Shown here piece after piece: positions 1 to 11,123 of a stretch of 27,923 nt of DNA (the first letter of the stretch is position 1; the number at the start of each line of letters is the position of its first letter). The DNA is from Larix sibirica (lineage: Eukaryota > Streptophyta > Pinopsida > Pinales > Pinaceae), in the NCBI GenBank assembly GCA_004151065.3, contig NWUY0300019256.1:15574-43496 (forward strand), given 5' to 3'. Both the position numbers and the translations under genes were made by a program. Below the pieces are notes generated by a model. That model searched no databases, had not been told where the DNA came from, and was given only the letters and a program-made list of their open reading frames with translations.

Positions 1-1326
1 CGAATGTCTGAAGGAATTTTGGTAGGGATAGGAAGCCACCTAGGATCATGTAAAACTAGGTCATTGGTTATCTTTTTCAGATGTGGAAAATTCAAAGTAT
101 CCAAGAATGGTGACTTTGTCTGTGCCATAGGATTACAATCCCCGGGATCATTTGCTTCCAATTGGTTCGTAGTGAAAAATATTGACTTGGTAAATAGGAA
201 TTCCCAAAAATGGTGAAAGTTTGACTTCTTTGTCCAAAATTCTGATTCTAACCTAACTAATTTTTCACAAATGGAATAATATTTCCTCAAGGTATGTCCC
301 CCATGAATGGTTGGCTTCATCATGAGGTATTAATATTTAAAGGATTGACCATGTTCATCCCTCCTGCCCCAGATGAAGGAATATTTCCTTGGTGCATTTT
401 ATGCCCCTAGGGAAATCAACACTAGTTCCCCATATTCTTGGATTAAAGATATTGTTGTGTGGCACATTTAGTCCTATAGGAGCACCAATGGTCATACCTC
501 CCATTTCCTACAAAGGCATGTTTATATAAGGCTGGCTAGAGCCAAGAATGACTCCAGTCACATTGGAATGGATGGGCATGGATGTATGTTCGCCATAGGA
601 TGGGAAAGCATATGATGTAACTTATGGAACACTGTCGAGGGTAGCATTATTAATTGATATAGGAGGAATATTAGAATTCACATGTTAGAAACCTAGAAAT
701 GTCATCCCAAAGGAGAAGGGGTTGGTGCCATGTGGCATGGATGTAGCCCCACTTAGAGAAGGTCCATTTGATGGAATAGTCCCTCTAGTAGGAATCAATG
801 AGGATGGTGGGAACCATCTAATTGATATTTTGGATAAAAAATTAATTTACTTCTCCAACCAAATTGGAACTAAATGGAGATGGATTTCCCTAGTAACAGG
901 TACCTCTCCTTATTTCTCCATACTATCCCACTTAGATAGTGGATTATTAACTCTAGATATGTGTAACTTAGACTCTTGGTTATGAAAAAAATTATTACTT
1001 TATAGTGGGTTTAACAACCCTTGAGGGTCTAAGAGATCATTAATAAAAATAGGACCTAATATTTCCTCAGGCTGAGGAGATCCGACTCTGGGGGAGTTAT
1101 TCAACTATCCCTCGGTGTCACTTAGGTGTCCTTCTTCAAAAAAACTCTCAGAATCACTAGAACTTGAATGGTTTTCTTCTTCTTCATGTTATATTTTTGT
1201 TTCTTGGTTCTCTTCCTCTTCCCCTTGAGGGGGCTCTCTTGGTCTTCTCCTTAGCATAGGTAACTCTCTTCATTTAGGAGAAATTTGTTGAATCCTTTTG
1301 GACCTATGTAAAGGTTGATCATCCAT
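1..1326 (-). pseudogene. Decayed minus-strand retrotransposon ORF (ORF1/gag-like N-terminal region)
   Basis: Reading the minus strand from an ATG at 1326, one frame can be followed for about 1 kb. It starts MDDQPLHRSKRIQQISPK, then has a basic/Pro segment (RRRPREPPQGEEEE), a Glu/Ser-rich acidic stretch (about residues 45-75), and a Pro/Gly/Asn-rich low-complexity part to the left edge. About ten in-frame stops interrupt it, but I saw no need for a frameshift until near position 350, so decay has been mainly by base substitution. A basic start followed by an acidic, low-complexity region is common in plant LTR-retrotransposon gag or ORF1 proteins. No zinc knuckle, protease or reverse transcriptase is visible; these would lie left of the window. 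A tRNA-Arg-type primer site lies upstream on the same strand at 3046-3065, as in Tat/Ogre-type Ty3 elements, which can carry an extra ORF before gag. The family assignment is inference; the non-functional state is clear. Confidence 0.5.
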
Positions 1327-3045
1327 GGTAGCCTATTGAAGACACAAAGGAAGAAAACAAACAACATGTGCTAAAACGTTTAAGAAAATATTTACAAAAG
1401 AAAAAATACTCTCCCGATGATAGGCAATTGGCTATTTAGGACCAAGAACTATTCAATGAAGAGCCACAAATAAGGGCCTTCTGGAGGTTATCCTGGGATG
1501 ATTAGGGCCCAATTCCAACCAACAAATATCCGATAGATATAGTTACGCTAACCTTCACGTAACAATCACCAGGGGTGCAAGTACTTGCCTTCAAAAAATA
1601 CCCTCCCCGAAAGCTGAGATAGAGGTTCTAAATCTGCCTCAGGTGCCACAAGATGTTCCCCTTGCAATGAACTATGAGGATCCTAGGAAAGGAAACTAAA
1701 ATTACCACTTCACGCTTGGTAGTTGAGCAAAACGTTCGTTGGAAAGAGCTTATGTGAATGGGAAGGGAACGTAGGACACAATTCCTATGCCTGAAGTTTT
1801 CAATGAGTAGTGATGTCACCCTGAGGACTTTCAATGCTTGAAAAATTCCCAAACTCGCATAGCCCCATTGATCCAAGAAATAGGGGACAATGTATCCACT
1901 TGGACTAACTTTACCTATTGCTTGACGCTCATGTCAGAGGCGCTTTCCCGACAATTACTTCATGCTACTAATGGATTTAACTCTCTTTAATTGTTCCTAG
2001 TATCAATCTTGTGTGGCCTTGGATGAGTTAACTCACAAAAACTATCTCCAGTGTCCTGGAACCTAGACTATTATATGGGTTTCTAAAAAAGAAAATCTCC
2101 TATATTATTTCCAATGCTTTTTGCTTTTCAAAAATAATAATTTCAAATACTTTTCAAAAAAAGAAGAAATTAAGTGCAACTAAAGGTATTCCAATGCAAA
2201 TGCACTCGTTCAAACTCTTTCAATGCAAATGCAATCTACCAATCTTCAGTTTGCAAACCAAAATACAACTTTTTATCCAAACTTTTTACTTTTTGATGAA
2301 AATGCAACTTTTGAACAATCAACTAAACTAATGCAAACAACAAAAAATAAGAATGATATGCCTATCACTATGGTGAAAATCACTTCTAACGCTAGCCTCT
2401 TTGACCACAAGCCAAAGCCAAAATTCAAGAAGAAACAAGTTCTTAGACTCAAACAAGTTAATAGGTCTACTAAATGACAAGGTTTAGGAAGCCAACTTTG
2501 CTTTCAAGCAAGGAAAACCAAGAGATAAAATAGCTTAATTATGCTTTGGGTATTCACACTCACGGCTAATCAATCACACAAACAAATGAAAATAAAATGA
2601 AGTATAAGACACTCCTAACACTTTTCACGAATTTATGACTCAATCTCAAGAAAAACACACTCAAATACCACCTTAATTGATCCAACATGAAACAAAAATA
2701 TTCTAAATCAGTAAGACAATCCAACAAATTCAAGACTTTTAGGAAAAAGAGGAGACAAATAAGAAAAAATTTCCAAGTTCAAGTAATTTACGCATGTCCA
2801 AAAGGTTGGGTGCGAGCCATTTTTGCATGTCACCACTATAGGGTGTGAATACCACCTACCATTCATGCCTATAAGTACTACATGGTGTGAATAGCTCCTG
2901 AAGTGGACTAAAAAATAAAATAAAAATCATAAAACTTTCAAAATTTTGGGAATTTTAAGTTAACTTGGGTATGATTAAGACTATTAGATATTGACACCCA
3001 AAACAAATTGAAAAATCAATCAACAAGGCCCTACAAAGGTTGGTT
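1327..3045 (-). other. Untranslated leader / possible ORF1 relic of the minus-strand element
   Basis: This AT-rich stretch lies between the presumed primer-binding site and the gag-like ATG. Minus-strand frames between about 2050 and 1440 show several open stretches of 20-80 codons (the longest is 82 codons, at 1876-1628), broken by stops. They could be an ORF1 relic but resemble nothing I recognise. An 84-codon plus-strand open frame at 2223-2477 is Asn/Thr/Lys-rich and looks like chance in AT-rich DNA. Two similar phrases built on 'ggtgtgaata' occur near 2840 and 2884. No RNA gene is visible. Confidence 0.3.
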
Positions 3046-3065
3046 GATCCCCATCAGAGTCACTA
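3046..3065 (-). other. Candidate tRNA-Arg-type primer-binding site (minus strand)
   Basis: Plus-strand gatccccatcagagtcacta is the reverse complement of a site like the PBS used by Tat/Ogre-type elements, which pairs with the 3' end of a plant tRNA-Arg. It matches 16 of 20 positions against the expected complement as I recall it. Three of the four mismatches are G-to-A or C-to-T transitions, as expected for an old methylated copy. Orientation and place agree with the minus-strand ORF relic to the left. Confidence 0.4.
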
Positions 3066-4200
3066 GTTTTGTTGTTCATAAATAAATCCTATGATTAGCG
3101 CAAGATCACCAACGTACTGAAACAAATGAGATCAACTTAATTGACTATGTTTAAATGCATATTGAGACCCTTACACATGAATAAGACCACATACAAACTT
3201 CAATAACCAAATCTAACTACATGAGAATTTAGGGGGAAGAGAGGCGTGTACATTTTTCAAAGGTTTCCCTATATGCTCCTTTTTATTTCTTCGGATTGGA
3301 TCCTTGGCACCCAATGATTGCCTGCAAAACCAAAAGACAACCTTTCTCAAGTTGATTTGACACTTAAAAAAGAATGTAAATGAATTTAAATCGAATAGAG
3401 CATTAACTAACTAATCAATTTCAATGTAAAAAACAAAACATTCCTAATGTCAAACCACAATCACAACACTTGATTGGCGGAGGGGAAGATTTCAAATCTC
3501 GATTATATTAATGAAATAAGTACAAGCTTTACCTTCTCAATGATTGACACCTTATAGAACCTGAAGATTCTAGTCTCTCTGCTCATGCACTCCGACAATC
3601 CCACTTTGGTTCAGTAGATTTATATGAGAGGTGAAGTTACCTAAGGGCGACAACATCAAGATTCAGGGATACAAGGGTCAACCACATGGATTGTTGATGG
3701 ATATGGATGAGTGTGTGAGTGATTACTCCAGCATAAATTTTGATGTCTAGGTGTCCCCCCTAGTCCATTTCATTTCCCTTTTATGTTTGGAGGAATAGTT
3801 GTAAATGCTTACCAGGTGGTTTAGGGAATTGCACACAGGTAAATTGGTTTGTAAAACTTCCTTAACTCCCATATTTCGAATTTTTATATTTTTTTTCATT
3901 AAATTATGGGGAATTCGCATCCAATTTATAGGAAACATGTGAATGATTTGCTCCTTGTCAGTGTGCAAGGTGCAAACAGTTAGTTTTTTATGCATTCATG
4001 CCCTATTCAAGAGCTAGATGTGAATGACTCGCATCCTAATAGTGTGCAGGGTGAGAAATTTCCCTTTTTGGGGTTTGGAGCTCTCATAATTGACTGGAAT
4101 GATGTTGGGATTTCATTTTCAATGATCAAGGCTATCAATAAGGGTCAAATAATAGGATCTTCCATCTAGATGTGTCCTTTTGTGAGCGAACAGTGACACT
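3066..4200 (-). repeat. Putative 5' LTR remnant of the minus-strand element
   Basis: By position, sequence right of the primer site should be the 5' LTR of the minus-strand element. The LTR edge next to the PBS could be the TG near 3071-3074; the distal edge is not recognisable and 4200 is nominal. Inside is a degenerate tandem pair about 78 bp apart: 'tgtgaatga..' followed by 'agtgtgca.ggtg', near 3941-3985 and 4019-4055. An 82-codon minus-strand open frame (3995-3747) crosses this pair and has no recognisable domain. No second LTR copy is in the window to prove the call. Confidence 0.25.
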
Positions 4201-4499
4201 TTTGAGTCTTGACTTTTGAAATATCGTCACGAATGGATATTTGATCTATAACAATTATATTATCAACATAAGTAATATACAATTTAATGTTCCAACTTGT
4301 GTCTATTAAGAATTGGAACTAGAATTAGATAAGTATTTATTCAATTGTGTACTTATAGGTTTGTCTATTAAAAGTTGTATCATGATTTGTCTATTTTACA
4401 ACAACTATTTTACATATTATTGCTAAAGTCCATGGAAGTGATTCCTTTCTTGGTTATGAACTCTTTGATGAATTCCTTTGTTTGTTTTTTTTTCTAAAG

Positions 4500-4819
4500 G
4501 AGAAATCATTCAATGAAAGTAGAGGAAGGTTCATTACACTCCAACTCATCACTATATTTAAATCTCTAATGAAATTCTCAATGGATGTTGTGTGATCATT
4601 TAGCAAAAACCTAGCTCAATTTTATAGGAACATTGCTTTAGGTCTACCTAATGCTCAAGCATCCTTGAAGAGACTTTCCCCATTTAGGTTTATTATTCCT
4701 CCACTTGAAAATTGTGAGAGAATATCCCTCAATGAAACTACCACATGCCATGTTGAAAACAATCTTTGGGACATAAATCTATATTTTTATAACCTAGTGA
4801 TTGTATCAGTTAGTATATA
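4500..4819 (+). other. Open stretch with one stop, possible coding remnant
   Basis: Frame 3 from 4500 reads about 106 codons with a single internal stop, unusual for DNA this AT-rich. It includes phrases such as ALGLPNAQASLKRLSPFRF and ends at a TAG near 4817. It sits directly upstream of the larger gag-like relic and may be its 5' part in another frame, or unrelated. No domain is recognised. Confidence 0.2.
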
Positions 4820-4828
4820 GAAAACAAA

Positions 4829-7800
4829 TTGAGCACTCGCTGTATTCTTGATAGTCAAGCGCTCATGTTATGCTTATTTTGGAATCACTTAAAAGGTTGT
4901 TACAGAATTAGTGACCATGACAAATGGAAAATAAAATGGGCTTACATCAATGAAGAGCATGATCAATCAAAAGAGCCAGAGATCAACATATGCCGTGCGT
5001 TCCCTGTCTTGAAATTGCACAATGGTTAAAATAATGTGCACTCACCGAAATTCAATACCACACAAATTACATGGAGGACGCTCCTGCATTCTGGATCCTG
5101 AAGGAAGTTTTAGGAATCCACTAATTTCAAGTGCCAAAACTGCCATACGAGGAAGATGAAATAAGGTGGGGTAGCGGGACATCTAAGCAACAAGCGGACT
5201 AGGGAAAAATAGACACATGGTCTTGGGGCCAATGGTTCATAATTGAGTGCGATGTCTACATCAATACGAAGAGCCAATAAAGAGACACCACATGGCTCAG
5301 TTATAAATGTGCAAAATTTAAAAAATTTAAAACATTTGATAGAGTTTCAAAGAAACCATTGTTCAAATGGAAATACAAAAGACACATCGAAGCCATTAAT
5401 ACTGGTAAGAAAGTGTTGAATCCAACCAACCTCCAATGGTAACTCTGTATCATTTGCATGTTATTCTTCTAATTACTTCTAGTCTACTTTCAAAACTGTC
5501 TATTGTTGAGAATACCCAATTACATGAGACTGGAGAAAAGGCTAACCTAAATGACGAGAACCTCATGGACACATAGGGAGACTTATTCAACCTTGAATTA
5601 TCAATTCCTAATCTACATAAATTCATTACTAATTCCCAAACCATATTTAAAGAGTCATGTGACTTCTTGCAGCTTTGGGAGTCAAATTTATCCCTAGCTG
5701 TAGTGCCTCAAATATGCCATTTTCTTGAATTAGTTACCTGGTGCATGTCAAATTACTCCTTTGAAAAAAACAACAATCATGATATTTAATAAATCCAATG
5801 TTATATGTCTTCTAACTAGAGAGGCCATTCATCAAATGTTAGATACACCTAATACCCCATACTTATAGAAGCTATATGAGGAATATTTTGAAAGCAAGTA
5901 TCAGTCTTTGTGTCACAAAGAAAATGATAAGCTCCTTAGAATCCTTTTAGCTCAAAATGCAGAAATCTGAAAGGGGTAACCTCCTTACAAAATTGATATC
6001 TTTCTTGACATAACTAAGAAATAAATTGCCATGGTATGGCAATTGCTTGGCTATGACCATGCTAGAGTAGTGGATAATACCATTTTAGGGTTTATGGCCA
6101 CTATCTTCCCCCCATTAGATATCCTTGTTACCAAGTATGATTATGCCCAGTTCTTACCCGAGTTGATACATGATCTATTGCTAAACTTTCCTACTCTTAA
6201 GTATTTTAGGTGCCAATCTTATCTATTATACTTGATATTATATCATCAAGATGCTCCTTTCCGATATTTGGAACTTTAAATGCCATATGCAGGTACATGG
6301 AAATCAATGATTGACTAGACTCCTGAGATCATAATGAAGTTAAATAATGAGGGTTTCAGTTAATTTGTTAATAAATTCATGTATGTTATCTACTCCAATC
6401 CATGGTAATCCTTCTCCAAGGGTTTTTTCGGAGTACAAAAAGCTAATGAAATTGAGCCAAGGTACCTAGGTTGGAGACTGGTTCTTGTTTGATGAGTACA
6501 TAGACATCAAAATCTATGGTTCGGAGTTGAATCTTTATCCATTAACTGACTTTTTAACTACTAGGATTTTTGCGATTGAAAACAATAGGCGGAGATTTGA
6601 TTTTGATTATATTGACTTTGCTAAGCAAAAAATCTCCATCACCTTCAAGCTGCCTAAAGAAGTAGGGCCTTTTATTGTTAAAATCATGACATCATAATCT
6701 ATTTGGAGAGCATGCTAGATTAGATTAACCTTCCAACAGGAAAAAAGTGGATATATGACCCTCACAAGGTCATTTTAGAAAAAAAGGTAGAAGGATAAAT
6801 TGGTAGAAAACATATATCAACCAAATGAACAATTATCAAAGATTGTCGATTTGGAAACATGGGAGTGGGTTAAGAATATTTTACAAGGAGATACCATATA
6901 ACAGTCACAGGTGTCACAACAACTGGTTATTCAGACTCCCTAGAAGTAGGAAATAGGGATCAAAAGAGTGGGGGAATAAATACATTCATATATGGATTTA
7001 GATGAACATAGTGAAGATCATCCCACCATAAAAAAAAGAGGCCACATTGAGAGTGCCCATCGTTACTATTGAACAGTTTCCTACAACAAATATTCCTACA
7101 CTAGTGGAAACACCATCATCTTCTACTGATTAGGGAACTTCCCAGTCTAAGCCTAGCCTTTTCTCTCATTACTTATAGGTTAAAGAACAGAATGTTCAAG
7201 TAAGGAGAGACTTGTATCCCTAGAGTTGGACTTGAAGTGGAGAGGAGTCTAGGTTTTTTAGTCTACTTTAGATATGAAAGAGGGAACATTTAAAATGGTT
7301 GTTTATGAACCAATAACACACAAACCAATAACATCAACAGACTACAAAGCCACTTAGGTCAAAGTAGATGTAGATTCACTAAGTCCAATTGATAAAATTG
7401 ACTGGCATATGAAAAATGAGGAAATAATTTTGAGAGAGGTGCTAAAATCCATTGTAAACTCAAATAAGCTCCAAGATCTAGTTAATAAGATTGAAAAATA
7501 GTTAAAATAAGAAAAATTAACAAATAAAGATAAACAATTGAAGATAATTGAGTTGGATCAAAAGGTTATGGAATTAGGTTTGGATCCAAACAATCCAATA
7601 CCTATCCAACCATTGGTCAGGGATAAAGATACATAAATACAGGTATTGAAGAAAAATCTCAAAGTTCCTAGACTCAACATGTGCAGACACTTGAGATGGT
7701 AGCAGTACATGAGGAGAAATAAAAAATGTACAATCAAATGTGGGAATACAAGGAGAAACTAGAACATATGCAACAAGAAAATGGCACCCTTAATATGGAA

Positions 7801-8430
7801 AACCTTAAATTGGCATCTTCCAAGACCATCACAATACCATCTGCACAAGAAGATCCTACAGATGATTTGACTAAAATCTTGGCAGATCTAAATATGAAGG
7901 AAGTAGTGTTGGGAACCCTAAAGAATAATATCCAGAAGAAAGAGGAAAAAATATAAGTCTTGCATGACATATTAAAATACACAGAAGCCATTATTGCAAA
8001 ATTACAGGTTGCCAAAGGAAAATTATAGAAAGAGGTAGACCAGGCAACTAAAAGGATGATAGGAAGAGTTGCATTAAAGGGGAAGGGGATTTAGTGTGGG
8101 ATCAAATAGTAGTATAATTCACAAAGTATTGTGGCTACCTTATGATTATTCTGGATGAATTTTTCTTAGCCATCATGTCTTCACAGGATATAAAGATGAC
8201 ATGGAATGAGTTAGAAAATAAGCTAGAAATTTTGAATATGGTGATAAATATCTTGAATACCAAAACAAAAGAAGAATTGGAAGCTCTAGGTGTAAGGGAT
8301 AGAATAAATATGATTATGTAAGAAAACAAGGTCATCACTAAAATAAATTTAGTACAACAAGCTCAGTCTAAGGCCCATCAACTATTGAGGGACGTGGCCT
8401 CCTTCAAAGCTATTTTTACAAAGTAATAGA
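4829..8430 (+). pseudogene. Decayed long gag-like gene with coiled-coil C-terminal half
   Basis: A coding frame can be followed over about 3.6 kb only by switching frames. Frame 2 covers 4829-5029, frame 1 about 5035-5439, frame 3 about 5439-5790, frame 1 about 5787-6490, frame 2 about 6485-7660 (with a frame-3 patch near 7053-7230), frame 1 about 7690-8080, and frame 3 about 8088-8427. More than 20 in-frame stops are present. The N-terminal part is Trp-rich (DTWSWGQWFIIECDVYI). The middle has LTREAIHQMLDTPNTP (about 5820) and a hydrophobic helical block at 6031-6279. This reminds me of the N-terminal 'plant transposon protein' or gag-like domain of plant retroelements. After an acidic/Ser/Thr linker, the C-terminal third (about 7400-8430) is rich in Glu, Lys, Leu, Asn and Gln with heptad-like spacing, predicting coiled coils. 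The frame ends at a double stop near 8425. No protease, RT, integrase or zinc knuckle was found. That it is a dead gene relic is well supported; its family is not. Confidence 0.5.
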
Positions 8431-8512
8431 TCATGGTTTTCCTCCTCTATGGGATGGTAATGAAGATTTATACCCCAATGAACACTATGACAACATGATA
8501 GTTGAATATAGA

Positions 8513-8740
8513 ACCCACGGGGGGTAGAGCATATGGTAATTTGAGATGAGAAGTTGTAAATGGAAGGTCACAAGTTCAAATCCCCATGGGTACTTATTTA
8601 CAAAAAAATGTAATATTGTAATTATTAGTTGTCACATCACTTCCCGAGGGTCGCAACTTATCACCTATGTGTATTATATATACACACCAGATGCATATCA
8701 AGAAAATGAAGTTATGATTTATAAATAATAAATATTTATC
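8513..8740 (+). mobile_element. tRNA-derived SINE candidate (Au-like head)
   Basis: An A-box-like tagagcatatgg (8525-8536) and a B-box agttcaaatcc (8573-8583, a full match to RGTTCRANNCC) lie about 48 bp apart, the layout of an internal RNA polymerase III promoter. The phrase 'ggtcacaagttcaaatcccc' is close to the head of Au-type plant SINEs as I recall it. A 7-nt pair near the ends (acccacg / catgggt) gives a rough acceptor-like stem with one mismatch, but the T arm does not fold properly, so this is not an intact tRNA gene. The body and 3' end are AT-rich and I could not fix target-site duplications, so the right edge is approximate. Confidence 0.45.
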
Positions 8741-8799
8741 TTTATTTGGATTATATGTGTTATGATGGATGTTGAGGTCAAGTAACCCATTGGGTTCCA

Positions 8800-9295
8800 T
8801 ACAAAATGAGCCTACAAAAATCGACATTTACTTGAATCTTCTTGATTGCACACTATAATTGAAATTCATTTTCCATTGATCATATAATGGTGACTCTAAA
8901 CATAACAGAGTAAATTGAGTTCTACATGAATGAAGTACATGTAAATGGTTAGTCAATCCCATCTTGATTCTCAACTTAGGTTTTTTCATGATAACCCTTA
9001 GATTTCATCAAAATTCCATTAATAGTATTGGAGTGACAAAGGTAAATAATGCGCGAACCCCATTACACATAACACCTAATGGTCTCACTGATCATGTTAT
9101 CAACATTTAACATATGCCTAAGATTCTTTACGCAAATGTTGAATTTCATGTCACTCTAAATACATTTGTTAGTAGATATCACCCTTTATTATTCAACAAA
9201 TATCATCACAACATCGCATATAAAATGATAATGAAAACCGTGATATCACCATTTGGGGAGTAAAGGATGGGGTATAATAATGTGAACCTTCCATG
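8800..9295. repeat. Diverged direct repeat, copy 1
   Basis: This block matches 10606-11123 in the same orientation. The shared blocks include 'catgataaccctta' (8987 and 10789), 'catgttatcaacatt', 'caaatgttgaattt', and the closing 'tgtgaaccttccatg' (9281 and 11109). By eye the alignable parts are roughly 75-95% identical with several small indels. No intact open frame is present. It could be one LTR of an old element or half of an old segmental duplication. Confidence 0.6.
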
Positions 9296-10605
9296 CAATC
9301 AATATCATTTTGAAAAAATCTAAGTAACCAATGTGCACTAGTGCAACATCAATTACTTCACGATGATTTGTATCTCCTAGCACTAGAGCCTCTTTTGTGA
9401 TCTCAAGTCCATCAATGCCAATTAGTGAGGTGGATAAAGCTTTTCTCCAACTATGGAACCATAACTATTGGAAGTATCCTCTCTTGTTTCATCCTACTTT
9501 GCTGGTCCAATATACATTGCATAAAGCTCCGTTATACCAAACATAGAACATGTTTGAAAACAATTATAGGAAGGGACCATATACTACATCATTCTATAAT
9601 TGAGAAATTATGTAATAAACATAAAGTACATAAATAATAATAATAAACAAAGGAACACAACCCCTCACTTATGTGACTAGTCATGTGACTAGTCATTGCA
9701 TATAAGTATACCATCACAATGCCCTTTGTATAATTTGACTTATTCATTATCGATTATTTATTTTTTATCCTATATGGATTTCAACTATTTCTCCTTCTTA
9801 AATTGGATATTTTCTCGTATATGGAATATTGTTCATTGCAAATTCCTTTATTATATTTTATGCCCATCTCACTCATGATGCAATTTTCATGTCTGCTTGT
9901 GATGGATCATGTTCATTAACTTGATATACATGTATAGTTTCCGCCATAATTTGCATTGAAACTCCCTTTCATGGTGATATCAAATTTGATACAACTCTTT
10001 TTTTTTCAATTATTCCCAATACATGTTGATTGACCAAGGCCCATAATAGTCGTTTGAAAAACCACTTCACTTGCAAAAGTAGATTTGTAAACAACTCTCA
10101 TATCGCCAGACATGATATTGATTTAATGTGAACAATGCTTCAAATAAGAAGGTTGTTTGGTCAAATATGTTTTCTAAAATTGTTTGATCAATACAACTTT
10201 TACACATACCATATGGTGTTGTTGAACTCCCTTTCTGCCAAACAATTAGGTTCAACTTTGTTTCCATAAAGTATCATTGGATATTTGTTGTTTCCCAAAT
10301 TCTTATGTATTTTTACAACATTCATTTTTCGCATATACTTCAAGAAACCAAGGAAAATGTAATGTTTGAGAGACCTTGTTTCAATATGGGTATTGTGTGT
10401 TTGATAAGTGTTGAAGTTTTGACTCGGATAAACACGCAACTACAATATCATGGCCAAGTTCCATGATTCTTATAATATAGATATCCATAGTGGCACCGCT
10501 TTACCTACATTTCCATCATCAACCAAAATCATGTTATTTGTTGAACTTCTCAGTTGTAATTTGCGAAAGTGTGTTGAGTGTTAGGATCAAATCCCTTGAT
10601 TCTTT
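9296..10605. other. Interval between the diverged direct repeats
   Basis: About 1.3 kb of AT-rich sequence with only short open frames on either strand, the longest being 60-80 codons; none is recognisable. A minus-strand frame between about 9560 and 9180 is fairly open and could be a coding trace. The 10-bp palindrome tgactagtca occurs twice in tandem at 9674-9683 and 9686-9695. If the flanking repeats are LTRs, this would be a very short internal region without any retroelement protein, as in TRIM-like or deleted elements. Confidence 0.3.
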
Positions 10606-11123
10606 GATAAAACATGAGTCTACATAAATAAACATTCATACTATGACTAAAGTTTATTTTCCATAGACTAACACACGATAATGACTCTAAACACAACAAA
10701 GTGAAATGAGTTCTACATTTAAGATGTTGGAAGGAAGCACATGTAAATGGTGATTCGACCCCTTCTTGGCTCTCAATTTTGATTTTCTCATGATAACCCT
10801 TATATTTCATCTAAATTCCATTAATAGCGTTAAAGGAATGATAAATGCAAAGAATGTTCCTTTTATTAAAGAAATCCCTCCATGCATAAAACCAAGTCAT
10901 CTCACTATTCATGTTATCAACATTCAATATATGGCTAAGACTATTTCCTCAAATGTTGAATTTTATGTCACTCTTAATACATTTGTCACATATATCTAGT
11001 ATATATCAACCCTCTATCCTTAACCAAATATTATCACAACATCACTTATAAAATGATAATGATAACCTTGATATCCCCATGTGCCGATCAAAGGATTGGG
11101 TAGAAAACTGTGAACCTTCCATG
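10606..11123. repeat. Diverged direct repeat, copy 2
   Basis: Second member of the pair with 8800-9295, offset about 1.8 kb. The best-conserved part is 10789-10830 (about two mismatches in 39 positions). Divergence elsewhere indicates an old event, unlike the near-identical pairs further right. The plus-strand open frame at 10766-10999 and the minus-strand one at 10810-10550 overlap each other and are not conserved in copy 1, so they are not annotated as genes. Confidence 0.6.

Noticed and set aside
2223-2477. Plus-strand 84-codon ORF
   Set aside because: Asn/Thr/Lys-rich composition as expected from AT-rich non-coding DNA, with no supporting context.
1-8430. Stop codons in the relics as specific proof of C-to-T methylation decay
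   Set aside because: Every stop codon is one C-to-T change from CAA, CAG or CGA, so the stops alone cannot discriminate; only the shortage of indels in 1-1326 is informative.
8513-8591. Functional tRNA gene
   Set aside because: Box A and B elements are present, but the T arm does not pair and no clear anticodon arm forms; a SINE head fits better.
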